A stretch of DNA of 64,000 nucleotides from ZC4RG30 sp035556135 (lineage in GTDB: Bacteria > Pseudomonadota > Gammaproteobacteria > Steroidobacterales > Steroidobacteraceae). The number at the start of each line of letters is the position of its first letter. The stretch's first letter is position 1. Made by a program: the position numbers and the translations under genes. Below, piece after piece: positions 44,568 to 53,462 of the stretch. The notes beneath the pieces are model-generated. The model was not told the origin of the DNA, ran no database searches, and saw only the letters and a program-made list of their open reading frames with translations. The stretch spans positions 248,001 to 312,000 of the forward strand of contig DATMFO010000009.1 of assembly GCA_035556135.1 (NCBI GenBank). Reading direction: 5' to 3'.

Positions 44568-44573
44568 TATAAT
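44568..44573 (+). promoter_or_regulatory. Probable -10 box of gyrB
   Basis: A perfect TATAAT, about 26 bases before the gyrB start codon. The matching -35 region (about 44545-44550, CGGCGA) is weak. The short leader fits a constitutive promoter. Confidence 0.5.
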
Positions 44574-44599
44574 AATAAGGTGCAAACTCCGGGTGGCCC

Positions 44600-47035
44600 A
44601 TGACCGCTGAAAACACCTATACGTCCAGTCATATCAAGGTTTTGAAGGGCCTTGACGCGGTGCGCAAGCGCCCGGGCATGTATATCGGCGACACCGACGA
44701 TGGCACCGGCCTGCACCACATGGTGTTCGAGGTGGTGGACAACGCCATCGATGAAGCCCTGGCCGGACACTGCAACCGCATCCAGGTGATCATCCACGCC
44801 GACGAGTCGGTCACCGTGCGCGACAACGGCCGCGGCATTCCCGTCGACATCCACCCCGAAGAGGGACGCTCTGCAGCCGAGGTCGTGATGACCGTGCTGC
44901 ATGCCGGCGGCAAGTTCGATGACAGCTCCTACAAGGTATCCGGCGGCCTGCATGGCGTCGGCGTGTCGGTGGTCAATGCGCTCTCCGACGTGCTTAACCT
45001 CACCATCCACCAGAGCGGCAAGGTCCACACGCAGCAGTACCGCCTGGGCACCCCGGTTGCCCCGCTGGCCGCAACCGGCACCACCACCGATCGCGGCACC
45101 ACGGTGCACTTCAAGCCGTCGCCCACCATCTTCACCAACATCAACTTCGAATACGAGGTGCTGGCCAAGCGCCTGCGCGAGCTGTCGTTCCTCAATTCAG
45201 GCGTGCGCATCGAGCTGAAGGACGAGCGCGACGACAAGACCGACGTCTTCGAGCACGAGGGCGGGCTGAAGGCCTTCGTGCAGTACCTGAACCGGGCGCG
45301 CACCGCCATCCATCCCACCGTGCTGCATTTCACCGCGCAGGAAGGATCGATCGGCGTCGAGGTGGCGCTGCAGTGGAATGACTCCTACCAGGAGACGATG
45401 CTCTGCTACACCAACAACATCCCGCAGCGCGATGGCGGCACGCATCTGTCCGGCTTCCGCGCCGCGCTCACGCGCACGCTGAACGACTACATCGAGAAAG
45501 AAGCCAAGAAGGAAAAGGTCGCCACCACCGGTGACGACGCCCGCGAGGGCCTCACGGCCATTCTCTCGGTGAAGCTGCCCGATCCGAAGTTCTCCTCGCA
45601 GACCAAGGACAAGCTGGTCTCCTCCGAGGTGAAGGGCCCGGTTGAAACCCGCGTGGCCGAGAAGCTCGCCGAGTTCCTGCTCGAGAAGCCGGCCGAGGCG
45701 AAGAACATCGTCGGCAAGATCATCGACGCCGCCCGCGCCCGCGAGGCCGCGCGCAAGGCGCGCGAGATGACCCGTCGCAAGGGTGCACTCGACATCGCCG
45801 GCCTGCCCGGCAAGCTGGCCGACTGCCAGGAGAAGGATCCCGCGCTGTCGGAGATCTTCATCGTCGAGGGCGACAGCGCCGGAGGCTCGGCCAAGCAGGG
45901 CAGGGACCGCCGCACCCAGGCCATCCTGCCGCTGAAGGGCAAGATCCTCAACGTGGAGCGCGCCCGCTTCGACAAGATGATCTCCTCGCAGGAGGTGGGC
46001 ACGCTGATCACCGCACTGGGCTGCGGCATCGGCAAGGACGATTTCAACATCGACAAGCTGCGCTACCACCGCATCATCATCATGACCGACGCCGACGTCG
46101 ACGGCTCGCACATCCGCACGCTGCTGCTGACCTTCTTCTACCGGCAGATACCGCTGCTGATCGAGCGCGGCCACATCTACATCGCGCAGCCGCCGCTCTA
46201 CAAGGTGAAGCGCGGCAAGCACGAGCTCTACGTGAAGGATGACGCCGAGCTCAACCAGATCCTGCTCAACAATGCCGTGGACGGCGCCGCGCTGCATGTC
46301 ACCGAGGGCGCGCCGCCGCTGCAGGGCTCGAGCCTGGAGATGCTGGCCCGCCAGTACATGGAGGTGCAGGCCATCATCAAGCGCTGGAGCCGCCGCTACG
46401 ACGCGCGGCTGCTGGAGCAGCTCATCTACCAGCCGCCGCTGACGGCCGGCGACTTCGGCCATGCCGACCGCCTGCGCGAGTGGGCCGCCGGGCTGCAGGG
46501 CGCGCTGAATGCGCCGCAGGATGCCGCGCGGCGCTACCAGATCGAAGTGCAACCGGGACCGGAATCCTCCGAGGCCGCCGCCGAAGACCTGCGCCCCGCG
46601 CGCCTGCATGTGCGCCGCACCGAGCACGGCACCACGCACGAGAAGGCCCTGCCGCCGGAGTTCTTCGCATCGGCCGAATACGGCCAGATCGCCGAGCTCG
46701 GCCGCACGCTGCAGGGCCTGATCGGCGAGGGCGCCCATGTGGTCAGCGGTTCGCAACGCCGTGATGTCGGCTCCTTCAAGGAAGCGATCACCTGGCTGTT
46801 CGACCAGGCGCGCAAGGGCCAGACCATGCAGCGCTACAAGGGCCTGGGCGAGATGAATCCCGAGCAGCTGTGGGAAACCACCATCTGCCCGGATACCCGT
46901 CGCCTGCTGCAGGTGAGGATCGAGGACGCCATCGCCGCGGACGACATCTTCAACACGCTGATGGGTGACCAGGTGGAGCCGCGGCGCGAGTTCATCGAGA
47001 AGAACGCACTGGCCGTGGCGAACCTCGACATCTGA
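44600..47035 (+). CDS. gyrB: DNA gyrase subunit B
   Basis: 811 residues, close to the E. coli length. GHKL ATPase domain (KRPGMYIGDTDDGTGLHHMV, EVVDNAIDEAL, GGKFDDSSYKVSGGLHGVG), transducer, TOPRIM motif EGDSAGGSAKQGRDR (about 423) and DADVDGSHIRTLLLTFFYR, and the C-terminal QRYKGLGEMNPEQLW. Together with GyrA introduces negative supercoils. Ends eight bases from the convergent diguanylate cyclase gene. Confidence 0.98.
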   Translation: MTAENTYTSSHIKVLKGLDAVRKRPGMYIGDTDDGTGLHHMVFEVVDNAIDEALAGHCNRIQVIIHADESVTVRDNGRGIPVDIHPEEGRSAAEVVMTVLHAGGKFDDSSYKVSGGLHGVGVSVVNALSDVLNLTIHQSGKVHTQQYRLGTPVAPLAATGTTTDRGTTVHFKPSPTIFTNINFEYEVLAKRLRELSFLNSGVRIELKDERDDKTDVFEHEGGLKAFVQYLNRARTAIHPTVLHFTAQEGSIGVEVALQWNDSYQETMLCYTNNIPQRDGGTHLSGFRAALTRTLNDYIEKEAKKEKVATTGDDAREGLTAILSVKLPDPKFSSQTKDKLVSSEVKGPVETRVAEKLAEFLLEKPAEAKNIVGKIIDAARAREAARKAREMTRRKGALDIAGLPGKLADCQEKDPALSEIFIVEGDSAGGSAKQGRDRRTQAILPLKGKILNVERARFDKMISSQEVGTLITALGCGIGKDDFNIDKLRYHRIIIMTDADVDGSHIRTLLLTFFYRQIPLLIERGHIYIAQPPLYKVKRGKHELYVKDDAELNQILLNNAVDGAALHVTEGAPPLQGSSLEMLARQYMEVQAIIKRWSRRYDARLLEQLIYQPPLTAGDFGHADRLREWAAGLQGALNAPQDAARRYQIEVQPGPESSEAAAEDLRPARLHVRRTEHGTTHEKALPPEFFASAEYGQIAELGRTLQGLIGEGAHVVSGSQRRDVGSFKEAITWLFDQARKGQTMQRYKGLGEMNPEQLWETTICPDTRRLLQVRIEDAIAADDIFNTLMGDQVEPRREFIEKNALAVANLDI

Positions 47036-47043
47036 CGACGGCC

Positions 47044-48252
47044 TCAGCTGGCGACCGCGTCCTCCCAGGAGGCAAAGCGGTTGCGTCCCGATCCCTTGGC
47101 CTGGTACAGCGCCGCATCGGCGTGCCGGTACAGCAGGTCGAAACCGCCCTGCAGGTTGGTGGCGATGCCCAGCCCCACCGACACGGTGAAGCGGGTCGGT
47201 GATTCCACTGCACGCACTGCTGCCAGCAGCCGCGTTGCGATCTGCTCGGCACCATGCCGGTCGCAGTCGCGCGCGAAGATCAGGAACTCGTCGCCGCCCA
47301 GGCGGGCAGTGATATCGCCCGGCCTCACGCTGCCGCTCAGCGCGGCGGCCAGCGCGCGCAGCACGTCATCGCCTGTCTTGTGGCCGAGGGTGTCATTGAT
47401 CTGCTTGAAGTGGTCCACGTCCACCAGCAGCGCTGCATGGCTGTGCACTTCCGGGGTGGACCACAGTTCATTGATCGCCGCCATCGCGCCGCGGCGGTTT
47501 GGCAGGCCGGTGAGCGGGTCCTGCATCGAGGAGTGGTAGTGTCGCCGCACCTCTGCCTGCTGCGCGTGCTGGCGTCGCGCGTACAGGTAGCCCAGCAGCA
47601 TCGACAGCAACAGCGCCACGCCGCCGCTGACCCGCTCGATGCGATGGAAGTGCGCTTCCTGCGAGAGGTAGTAGTCGAGCCCGAAATCCACGCCCACGAA
47701 TCCGGCCACCTGGCCCGCGCTGTCGAAGATGGGTGCGTGGCCGCTGAGGAACATGCCGTAGTCGTCGACCTGGAAGCCGGGCGTGACGTACGTCTTCCCC
47801 GCTGACAGGCGCTGCAGCCAGTCGTCGCGGTATTCCTCGCGCTGCTCGTACAGCTCCAGGTAGCGTGAAGCCTTCAGTCCGCCGCGACTTGCGGCAAATT
47901 GCGCATCCTGCGCGGTGTCGAGGATGAAGCGCGCCTGGCCGTCGATGATTCCCATGGTGTACACGTAGTACGCCTCGGGCCAGCGTTCGTGCAGGCGAAC
48001 CAGGGGTGTGCGCGCCCTGGCCAGCATGGCCTCGTCGGCGGTGCCGGCGAGCAGCTCGCGGTGCAGGTCGCCATCCACATGGGTGGCTGCCAGGCGCGCC
48101 ACCTGGTCCACGTCCAGGCGCAGCACCTGCAGGCGTGCTTCGCGTGCGAGGAACTGCGGCACCAGCACCAGCGACAGCAGCGTCACGGCGATGAGCACCG
48201 TGGCGACCAGCAGCGTGCGGAGCTGGAATTGCAGCAGCGGCGGGCGGGGCAT
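47044..48252 (-). CDS. Membrane-bound diguanylate cyclase (GGDEF)
   Basis: 402 residues: N-terminal helix (about 10-33), a periplasmic CHASE4-like sensor (about 34-190), a second helix (about 198-216) and a GGDEF domain with an intact active site ARLGGDEFLIF (about 315-325). No RxxD inhibitory site is obvious before it. Makes cyclic di-GMP in response to an unknown periplasmic signal. Its ATG overlaps the stop of the TonB-C-like gene (TGATG). Confidence 0.93.
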   Translation of the reverse strand: MPRPPLLQFQLRTLLVATVLIAVTLLSLVLVPQFLAREARLQVLRLDVDQVARLAATHVDGDLHRELLAGTADEAMLARARTPLVRLHERWPEAYYVYTMGIIDGQARFILDTAQDAQFAASRGGLKASRYLELYEQREEYRDDWLQRLSAGKTYVTPGFQVDDYGMFLSGHAPIFDSAGQVAGFVGVDFGLDYYLSQEAHFHRIERVSGGVALLLSMLLGYLYARRQHAQQAEVRRHYHSSMQDPLTGLPNRRGAMAAINELWSTPEVHSHAALLVDVDHFKQINDTLGHKTGDDVLRALAAALSGSVRPGDITARLGGDEFLIFARDCDRHGAEQIATRLLAAVRAVESPTRFTVSVGLGIATNLQGGFDLLYRHADAALYQAKGSGRNRFASWEDAVAS

Positions 48253-48620
48253 CAGGGCAGGAATTCGACAGTCAGTGCCAGCAGCAGCAGGCGCCGGTGC
48301 GGGTTCTCGAACTCGAAGGTCTTCACCGTGTCGAGTGCGGCGAGGCCGAAGCCATGGCCGCCGGGCTGCTCGCTCACCACCTGTGCCTCGAGCACCTGGC
48401 CTGCGTCATTGAGCAGCACATCCACCACGACCACGCCGTCGAGGGCGGCGGCCTTCGCCGCCGCGGGAAAATGTTGTTCCGGGGTGTCACCGCGCAGCAG
48501 CCGCAACTGTGCGGCCTGTTCGCCCTCGAGCCGCAGCGCGCGCGGGTTCTCGATGCGCTGGGCCATCGCGGGCAGGGACATCAGCAGGCCCGCAGAGGCC
48601 AGTGGCACCAGGGTCTTCAT
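48252..48620 (-). CDS. Periplasmic TonB C-terminal-domain-like protein
   Basis: 122 residues from ATG 48620, chosen because it opens a signal peptide (MKTLVPLASAGLLMSLPAMA). The rest has the TonB C-terminal pattern: FPAAAKAAALDGVVVVDVLL, NDAGQVLEAQVV, then ALDTVKTFEFENP. There is no Pro-rich spacer and no retained membrane anchor, so it is unlikely to energise receptors like TonB. Coupled translationally to the downstream cyclase; it may work with its periplasmic sensor domain (inference). Confidence 0.75.
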   Translation of the reverse strand: MKTLVPLASAGLLMSLPAMAQRIENPRALRLEGEQAAQLRLLRGDTPEQHFPAAAKAAALDGVVVVDVLLNDAGQVLEAQVVSEQPGGHGFGLAALDTVKTFEFENPHRRLLLLALTVEFLP

Positions 48621-48716
48621 GGGGGCCTTTGCGGAGTCAACTGGTGCATGGGGCAATTATGCCTGCAGGCAGGCTGGGACCCATCGTCGCGGTGCACACT
48701 TCCGGACTCCGCCACT

Positions 48717-49592
48717 TCATTGCTGACTGCGAAAAAGGGCCAGCGCCTGGCGGGCGGCAGGGCCTGCGGCTTCGCCCCGGACCAGCACCACATACAGCGG
48801 CATGCGCCGCTCGCCGCCCACCGCCAGGGGCAGCGGCTTCAGGCGTCCGGCGGCGATGTCATCGGCGACGAGATGCACGGGTAGCCAGGCGTAAGCCAGG
48901 CCGGCGCGGACCACGGCATGGGATGCCTCCAGCGAGGCCACTGTCCAGCGCTGCTGGGCCCCGAGCCAGCCCTCATCGCGCGGATGCAGGCGTCCGGAAT
49001 CACGCACCACCATCTGGGTGTGCCGGGCGAGATCATCCACGCCAAGTTCGCGCTGCAGCTGGTGCAGCGGATGCGATGGCGCGGCAACGCCTGCAAGGAC
49101 CACATCCATCAACCATTCGCCCAGAAAACCCTGCGGCACGCGCGTGGTGACGACCACATCGGCAGTGCCGCTGGTGATCGCTTCCTCCGCACCGGAAAGC
49201 ACGGCATCCGCATGGGAGAGGGTGGTATCGGGGCAGCCCTCGCGCAGCGCGGCGAGGATCTGCAGCAGCTTCTGCTGCGGAAAGGCGGCATCGACCACCA
49301 GGCGAAGCCCGGCCTCCCAGCCGGCGTCGATGGCATGGGCCAGTGCCTCCAGGCGCTGGAACTGATCGACGATGGAGCGGCTGCGCCGGAGCAGGGTGGC
49401 GCCGGCGGCCGTCAGCTCGGCCTTGCGGCCGCGGATTTCCAGCAGCTGCACGCCGAGTGACCGCTGGAGCTGGGAAATGGCGTAACTGATGGCGGACTGG
49501 CTGCGGTGCAGGCGCGCGGCGGCCTGGGCGAAACCTCCGGCATCCACCACGGCGGCCAGCACCTGCCACTGGTCGATGGAGGTGTGCAGCAT
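48717..49592 (-). CDS. LysR-family transcriptional regulator
   Basis: 291 residues. N-terminal winged helix (about 5-65: VVDAGGFAQAAARLHRSQSA, ISYAISQLQRSLGVQLLE), then a periplasmic-binding-protein-like effector domain (about 92-290). Divergent from the pirin gene across 104 bases, so pirin is the likely target, with autoregulation. Confidence 0.95.
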   Translation of the reverse strand: MLHTSIDQWQVLAAVVDAGGFAQAAARLHRSQSAISYAISQLQRSLGVQLLEIRGRKAELTAAGATLLRRSRSIVDQFQRLEALAHAIDAGWEAGLRLVVDAAFPQQKLLQILAALREGCPDTTLSHADAVLSGAEEAITSGTADVVVTTRVPQGFLGEWLMDVVLAGVAAPSHPLHQLQRELGVDDLARHTQMVVRDSGRLHPRDEGWLGAQQRWTVASLEASHAVVRAGLAYAWLPVHLVADDIAAGRLKPLPLAVGGERRMPLYVVLVRGEAAGPAARQALALFRSQQ

Positions 49593-49696
49593 TGCGGATT
49601 TATCGAAAACCCTGATCTGTCAGGCCGGATATTCGCGCTTTTTAATTGGATCGGCAAATCCCATGCTATGCCTCATCCAGATACCGGGAGAGCGCC

Positions 49697-50401
49697 ATGC
49701 AGGATATCCGCCGCAGCGAGGAGAGGGGACATGCCGACCATGGCTGGCTGGACAGCCGCCACAGCTTCTCCTTCGCAGACTACTTCGATCCGCAGCATGT
49801 GCAGTTCGGCGTGCTGCGCGTGATCAACGAGGATCGCGTCGCCCCGGGTGGCGGCTTCGGCTCCCATCCCCATCGCGACATGGAGATCATCAGCTACGTG
49901 CTCGACGGCGCGCTGCGGCACCGTGATTCCATGGGCACCGGCTCGGAAATCGTGCCCGGCGATGTGCAGCGCATGAGCGCGGGCACCGGTGTGTTCCACA
50001 GCGAGATGAATGCCTCGGCCGCAGCGCCGGTGCATTTCCTGCAGATCTGGATCTTTCCGGATCGCAGCGGAATCACGCCTGAATATGAACAGAAGCATTT
50101 TGCGCCGGAGGAGAAGCGCGGCCGGCTGCGGCTGATCGTCTCGCCGGATGGCGCGCAGGATTCCGTGCGCATCCACCAGGATGCGCGCATCCACGCCGGG
50201 CTGTTCGATGACGATGAGCAGGCGACACTGGCGCTCGCTCCGGGACGGCGCGCCTACGTGCACCTGGTGCGCGGCTCGCTGCGCGTGAATGGCACGCAGC
50301 TCGCTGGCGGCGATGCGGTGAAGCTCAGCGATACCAGCGAGGTGAAGCTGGAAGGCGGGCAGGGCGCCGAAGTGCTGGTGTTCGACCTGCCGGGAATGTG
50401 A
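49697..50401 (+). CDS. Pirin family protein (YhhW-like)
   Basis: 234 residues from ATG 49697 (MQDIRRSEERGHADHGWLDS); the open frame starts earlier but adds non-family residues. Metal-binding cupin motif GGFGSHPHRDMEIISYVLDG with later HSE (GTGVFHSEMNA). Bicupin fold. YhhW-type pirins can act as quercetin dioxygenases; the in vivo substrate here is unknown. Ribosome site GGAGAG upstream. Confidence 0.93.
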   Translation: MQDIRRSEERGHADHGWLDSRHSFSFADYFDPQHVQFGVLRVINEDRVAPGGGFGSHPHRDMEIISYVLDGALRHRDSMGTGSEIVPGDVQRMSAGTGVFHSEMNASAAAPVHFLQIWIFPDRSGITPEYEQKHFAPEEKRGRLRLIVSPDGAQDSVRIHQDARIHAGLFDDDEQATLALAPGRRAYVHLVRGSLRVNGTQLAGGDAVKLSDTSEVKLEGGQGAEVLVFDLPGM

Positions 50402-50487
50402 AGTACGGCAGATTGCGGTGGCGTCGGCGCTGCCAGACTCCCGGAGTCCGGATATCGCAATATTCCGTCAAATCGCTTCGCCTCGTG

Positions 50488-50991
50488 ATGGATCACACGC
50501 CGACAGAAGTCACCGTCCCGGTCGATACCTTCCAGCTGGCGCAGCCAGACCAGGTGCTGTGTGCGCGGCTCAATGGCAGCTTCGCGCTGTGCATCAGCGA
50601 TGAGCTGGAAGATGCCGGCGCGCTGATCCATGTGCAGGCCGGCCGCCCCGGTCGCGTGGGCACCAATCCCGATCTCACCGACAACACGCTTTCCACCGAC
50701 CTGCTGCTGCTGGATCGCTGCCTGCATGAGCTGCGCGAGGCCGAGCCACGCGCACGCCACTGGCAGGCACGTTTCATCGCGCATGCGGATCCGGCGGCGG
50801 GCGGTTACGAGCGCCTGTCGGCGTTGCAGGCTTTCGTCGAGGTGTACCTTGAGGACACGGGCGTGCGCCTGACTTCGGCGGCCATGCACGATGGGCCGGT
50901 GCGCATGCTGGCCTTCCGCCCATCGCTGCGGCAGCTGCGTTGCGAGGCCGACTCTGTCGACACCACGCAGCGGATGACGCTGCTTCCCTGA
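50488..50991 (+). CDS. CheD-like protein lacking the catalytic cysteine
   Basis: 167 residues from ATG 50488 (MDHTPTEVTVPVDTFQLAQP). An in-frame GTG at 50398 overlaps the pirin stop and would add a non-CheD-like extension. The layout follows chemoreceptor glutamine deamidase CheD: LNGSFALCISDELEDAGALI-H corresponds to CheD GSCVAVC...GAMAHVML; then a helix with LLLLDRCLHEL, and a C-terminal FVEVYLEDTGVRL. The catalytic Cys is replaced by Phe, while the His remains. No chemotaxis genes are nearby. Alignment was by eye, so the family call is moderate. Confidence 0.6.
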   Translation: MDHTPTEVTVPVDTFQLAQPDQVLCARLNGSFALCISDELEDAGALIHVQAGRPGRVGTNPDLTDNTLSTDLLLLDRCLHELREAEPRARHWQARFIAHADPAAGGYERLSALQAFVEVYLEDTGVRLTSAAMHDGPVRMLAFRPSLRQLRCEADSVDTTQRMTLLP

Positions 50992-51040
50992 CGCCCGGGC
51001 GTTACCGGCCCGGCTACACTTGGCGCGCCTCACGCACGCC

Positions 51041-52645
51041 ATGAAACTCCCCTTCCTCTCCACGCCCAATCGTCTCTGCCTGGTCCTGGCGCTGTGGATC
51101 GTGCTCACCTGCAATGCGGCGTTCTGGAAACTGCTGTTCGCCGTGCAGGGCACTGCGCTGCGTGCGCTGCTGTTCGCCGCGTCACTGGGCGTCGCGCTGG
51201 CGGGACTGAACCTGCTGCTGTTGCGGCTGCCTTCGCCGGGGTGGCTGCTGCGTCCCGTGCTCAGTGTCCTGGTGCTGCTCGCCGCGGCCGCCGGCTGGTT
51301 CATGGACACCTGGGGCGTGGCCCTGGATTCGGAAATGCTGCGCAATGCGCTGCAGACGGATTTCGCCGAAGCGCGGGATTTCATCGGCTGGCCATTGCTG
51401 TGGCGGCTGCTGTGGGTGGCGGGCCCGGCGATCGCACTGGTGTGGGTGGTGGCGCTGCGCGTGCAGGATGCCTGGCAGGTAACGCGTGACTGGGTGCTGG
51501 GCTGCCTGGCCGGCGTGGCCCTGGTGTTCATCGCAGGCCTGCCCATGTATGGCCACTACGTCTCGTACTTCCGCAACGAGGCCAGCGCGCGCTACCTGAT
51601 CGCGCCGGCCAACGTGGTGGTGGGCTCGGTGCGGCTGCTGCGCAAGTCGCTGCAGGTGCAGGGCCCGCATGTGGCGGTGGGGCTGGATGCACGGCGCCCC
51701 GCGCAATCGGCGCGGCCGCTGCTGATGGTGCTGGTGGTGGGCGAGACCGCGCGCGCGGCGAACTTCTCGCTGGGCGGCTATGCGCGCGACACGAATCCCG
51801 GGCTCGCGCGCCGCGGCGTCTTCTACTTCACCGACGTCACTGCCTGCGGCACGGCGACGGCCATGTCGCTGCCCTGCATGTTCTCTGATCTGCCGCGCGA
51901 GGAATTCCGCCTGGGCGAGGCGCGGCGCCGCGATTCAGTGCTCGACATCCTGCAGCGCGCCGGCGTGGCCGTGCGCTGGATCGAGAACCAGTCCGGCTGC
52001 AAGGGCGTGTGCGACCGCGTGCCCAACGAGATGGCGGCGCCGTATTTCCCCGCGGCGTGCAGCCGCGATGAATGCCTGGACGAAACGCTGCTGCATGCGC
52101 TCGACGCACAGCTCCCGCAGGTCACCGGCGATACGCTGCTCGTCCTGCATGCAATGGGCAGCCACGGCCCGGCCTATCATCGACGGGCGCCCCCCGGCCA
52201 TGCGCCCTTCCAGCCCGCCTGCGAGACCCGGCGCATCGAGACCTGCAGCGACGAGGCCATCGTCAATGCCTACGACAACACCATCTTCTATACCGACCAC
52301 ATCCTGGCCGGACTGATCGACCGGCTAGCCGCGGCCCGCGAGGTCGACCCGGTGCTGCTCTATGTCTCGGACCACGGCGAATCCCTGGGGGAGCGGGGAC
52401 TGTACCTGCATGGCCAGCCCTGGGCCCTCGCACCGGCCCTCCAGAAGCAGGTTCCCATGCTTTTGTGGCTTCCGAACAACAGCATTTCCCGCCTGGGCAT
52501 CGGTACCGCGTGCCTGCGCAAGGGCCTCTCCCAGCCCCGGTCCCATGATCACCTTTCGCATACCTTGCTGGGCATGGCAGGGATTGAAACAAACGCTTAC
52601 CGGCCAAACCTCGACTTGATTGCCAGCTGCCGATCGGTCTATTGA
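51041..52645 (+). CDS. Phosphoethanolamine transferase (EptA/alkaline-phosphatase fold)
   Basis: 534 residues from ATG 51041 (51020 is also possible). Five N-terminal membrane helices (to about 175) then a periplasmic sulfatase-like catalytic domain: VVGETARAANFSLGGY (metal-binding Glu), TACGTATAMSLPCMFS (nucleophile Thr), SHGPAYHRR, FYTDHIL and SDHGESLGERGLYLHG. Paired cysteines fit the known disulfides. Adds phosphoethanolamine to lipid A, which can raise resistance to cationic peptides; the exact acceptor is inferred. Confidence 0.93.
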   Translation: MKLPFLSTPNRLCLVLALWIVLTCNAAFWKLLFAVQGTALRALLFAASLGVALAGLNLLLLRLPSPGWLLRPVLSVLVLLAAAAGWFMDTWGVALDSEMLRNALQTDFAEARDFIGWPLLWRLLWVAGPAIALVWVVALRVQDAWQVTRDWVLGCLAGVALVFIAGLPMYGHYVSYFRNEASARYLIAPANVVVGSVRLLRKSLQVQGPHVAVGLDARRPAQSARPLLMVLVVGETARAANFSLGGYARDTNPGLARRGVFYFTDVTACGTATAMSLPCMFSDLPREEFRLGEARRRDSVLDILQRAGVAVRWIENQSGCKGVCDRVPNEMAAPYFPAACSRDECLDETLLHALDAQLPQVTGDTLLVLHAMGSHGPAYHRRAPPGHAPFQPACETRRIETCSDEAIVNAYDNTIFYTDHILAGLIDRLAAAREVDPVLLYVSDHGESLGERGLYLHGQPWALAPALQKQVPMLLWLPNNSISRLGIGTACLRKGLSQPRSHDHLSHTLLGMAGIETNAYRPNLDLIASCRSVY

Positions 52646-52687
52646 CTGAAATCGGACCTCCGTCACAATGCCGCCTTGTCGTAGCAA

Positions 52688-52746
52688 CACAACAATTGGT
52701 TGTGGCGCTCAATGAAGCTATTATTGCCGCGCACCGATAATCGGTG
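52688..52746 (+). promoter_or_regulatory. Candidate promoter with two palindromes upstream of the Ax21-like array
   Basis: TTGGTT (52696-52701) and TATTAT (52719-52724) are separated by 17 bases. One palindrome CACAAC-AATTG-GTTGTG (52688-52704) covers the -35 region; a second, CACCGAT-A-ATCGGTG (52732-52746), covers the expected start of transcription. The arrangement looks like operators for a regulator. The first palindrome could instead serve as the 3' structure of the transferase transcript. Confidence 0.4.
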
Positions 52747-52774
52747 TGTTAACTCAAATCTGGGAGTCACAGGA

Positions 52775-53347
52775 ATGCGTAAGTACGTAGCACTCGGCGT
52801 TATTGCAGCGATGGCCCTTGGTGCGCAGACGGCTGCCGCCGAAGGATTCAGCTACAACCTGATCGAAGGTTCCTATGCCACTGGCGACGTCGAGGGCTTT
52901 GACCTCGATGGCTTCGGCGTCAAGGGATCCTGGGAACTGGCTCCGAGCATTTTCGTGTTCGGCGGTCTGCAGAATCTGGACTTCGACGGCGGCGGCAGCC
53001 TCGACGCGCTGAACCTCGGCGTGGGCATGAACTGGGCGCTGTCCGACAACGCCGACCTGTTCGGTGGTGCCTCGTTCGAGCGTCTGAAGAGCGGCTCGTC
53101 CGAATCGGGCTTCGGTGTGCAGGCTGGCGTGCGTGGCCGTGTGGTCGAGCGCCTGGAGCTGAGCGCCGCCATCAAGTACTCGGACATCGGCGATTTCGGT
53201 GATTCGTTCACCTACACCGCCGGCGGCCGCTGGTACTTCACGCCGAACTTTGCACTGGGCCTCGACTACAACAAGCTCGACCTCGGCGACTCCAATGCCG
53301 ACGGCGACCTGTTCAGCGTTGCCCTGCGTTACGACTTCGGCGGCTAA
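52775..53347 (+). CDS. Ax21-like outer-membrane beta-barrel protein, copy 1
   Basis: 190 residues from ATG 52775. Signal peptide MRKYVALGVIAAMALGAQTA with cleavage near AAAE; then alternating amphipathic strands beginning GFSYNLIEGSY. The C-terminus is YDFGG, with the aromatic residue typical of small barrels just before the end. Resembles the Ax21/small porin family of xanthomonads. First and probably best-expressed of four tandem paralogues; a terminator follows. Confidence 0.75.
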   Translation: MRKYVALGVIAAMALGAQTAAAEGFSYNLIEGSYATGDVEGFDLDGFGVKGSWELAPSIFVFGGLQNLDFDGGGSLDALNLGVGMNWALSDNADLFGGASFERLKSGSSESGFGVQAGVRGRVVERLELSAAIKYSDIGDFGDSFTYTAGGRWYFTPNFALGLDYNKLDLGDSNADGDLFSVALRYDFGG

Positions 53348-53382
53348 GCCGAAACCGATAGCGGACATTTCGCGTCCGCGCC

Positions 53383-53415
53383 GACGGGGTGGCTACGGCC
53401 ACCCCGTCCATTTTC
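53383..53415 (+). terminator. Terminator after Ax21-like copy 1
   Basis: GACGGGGTGGC (53383-53393) pairs fully with GCCACCCCGTC (53398-53408) around TACG, followed by CATTTTCC. Eleven-pair GC-rich stem. Confidence 0.8.
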
Positions 53416-53462
53416 CCGCCAGGGATGACTGGTCCCCTTTCCCACGTGATGGAGTAATCAAC

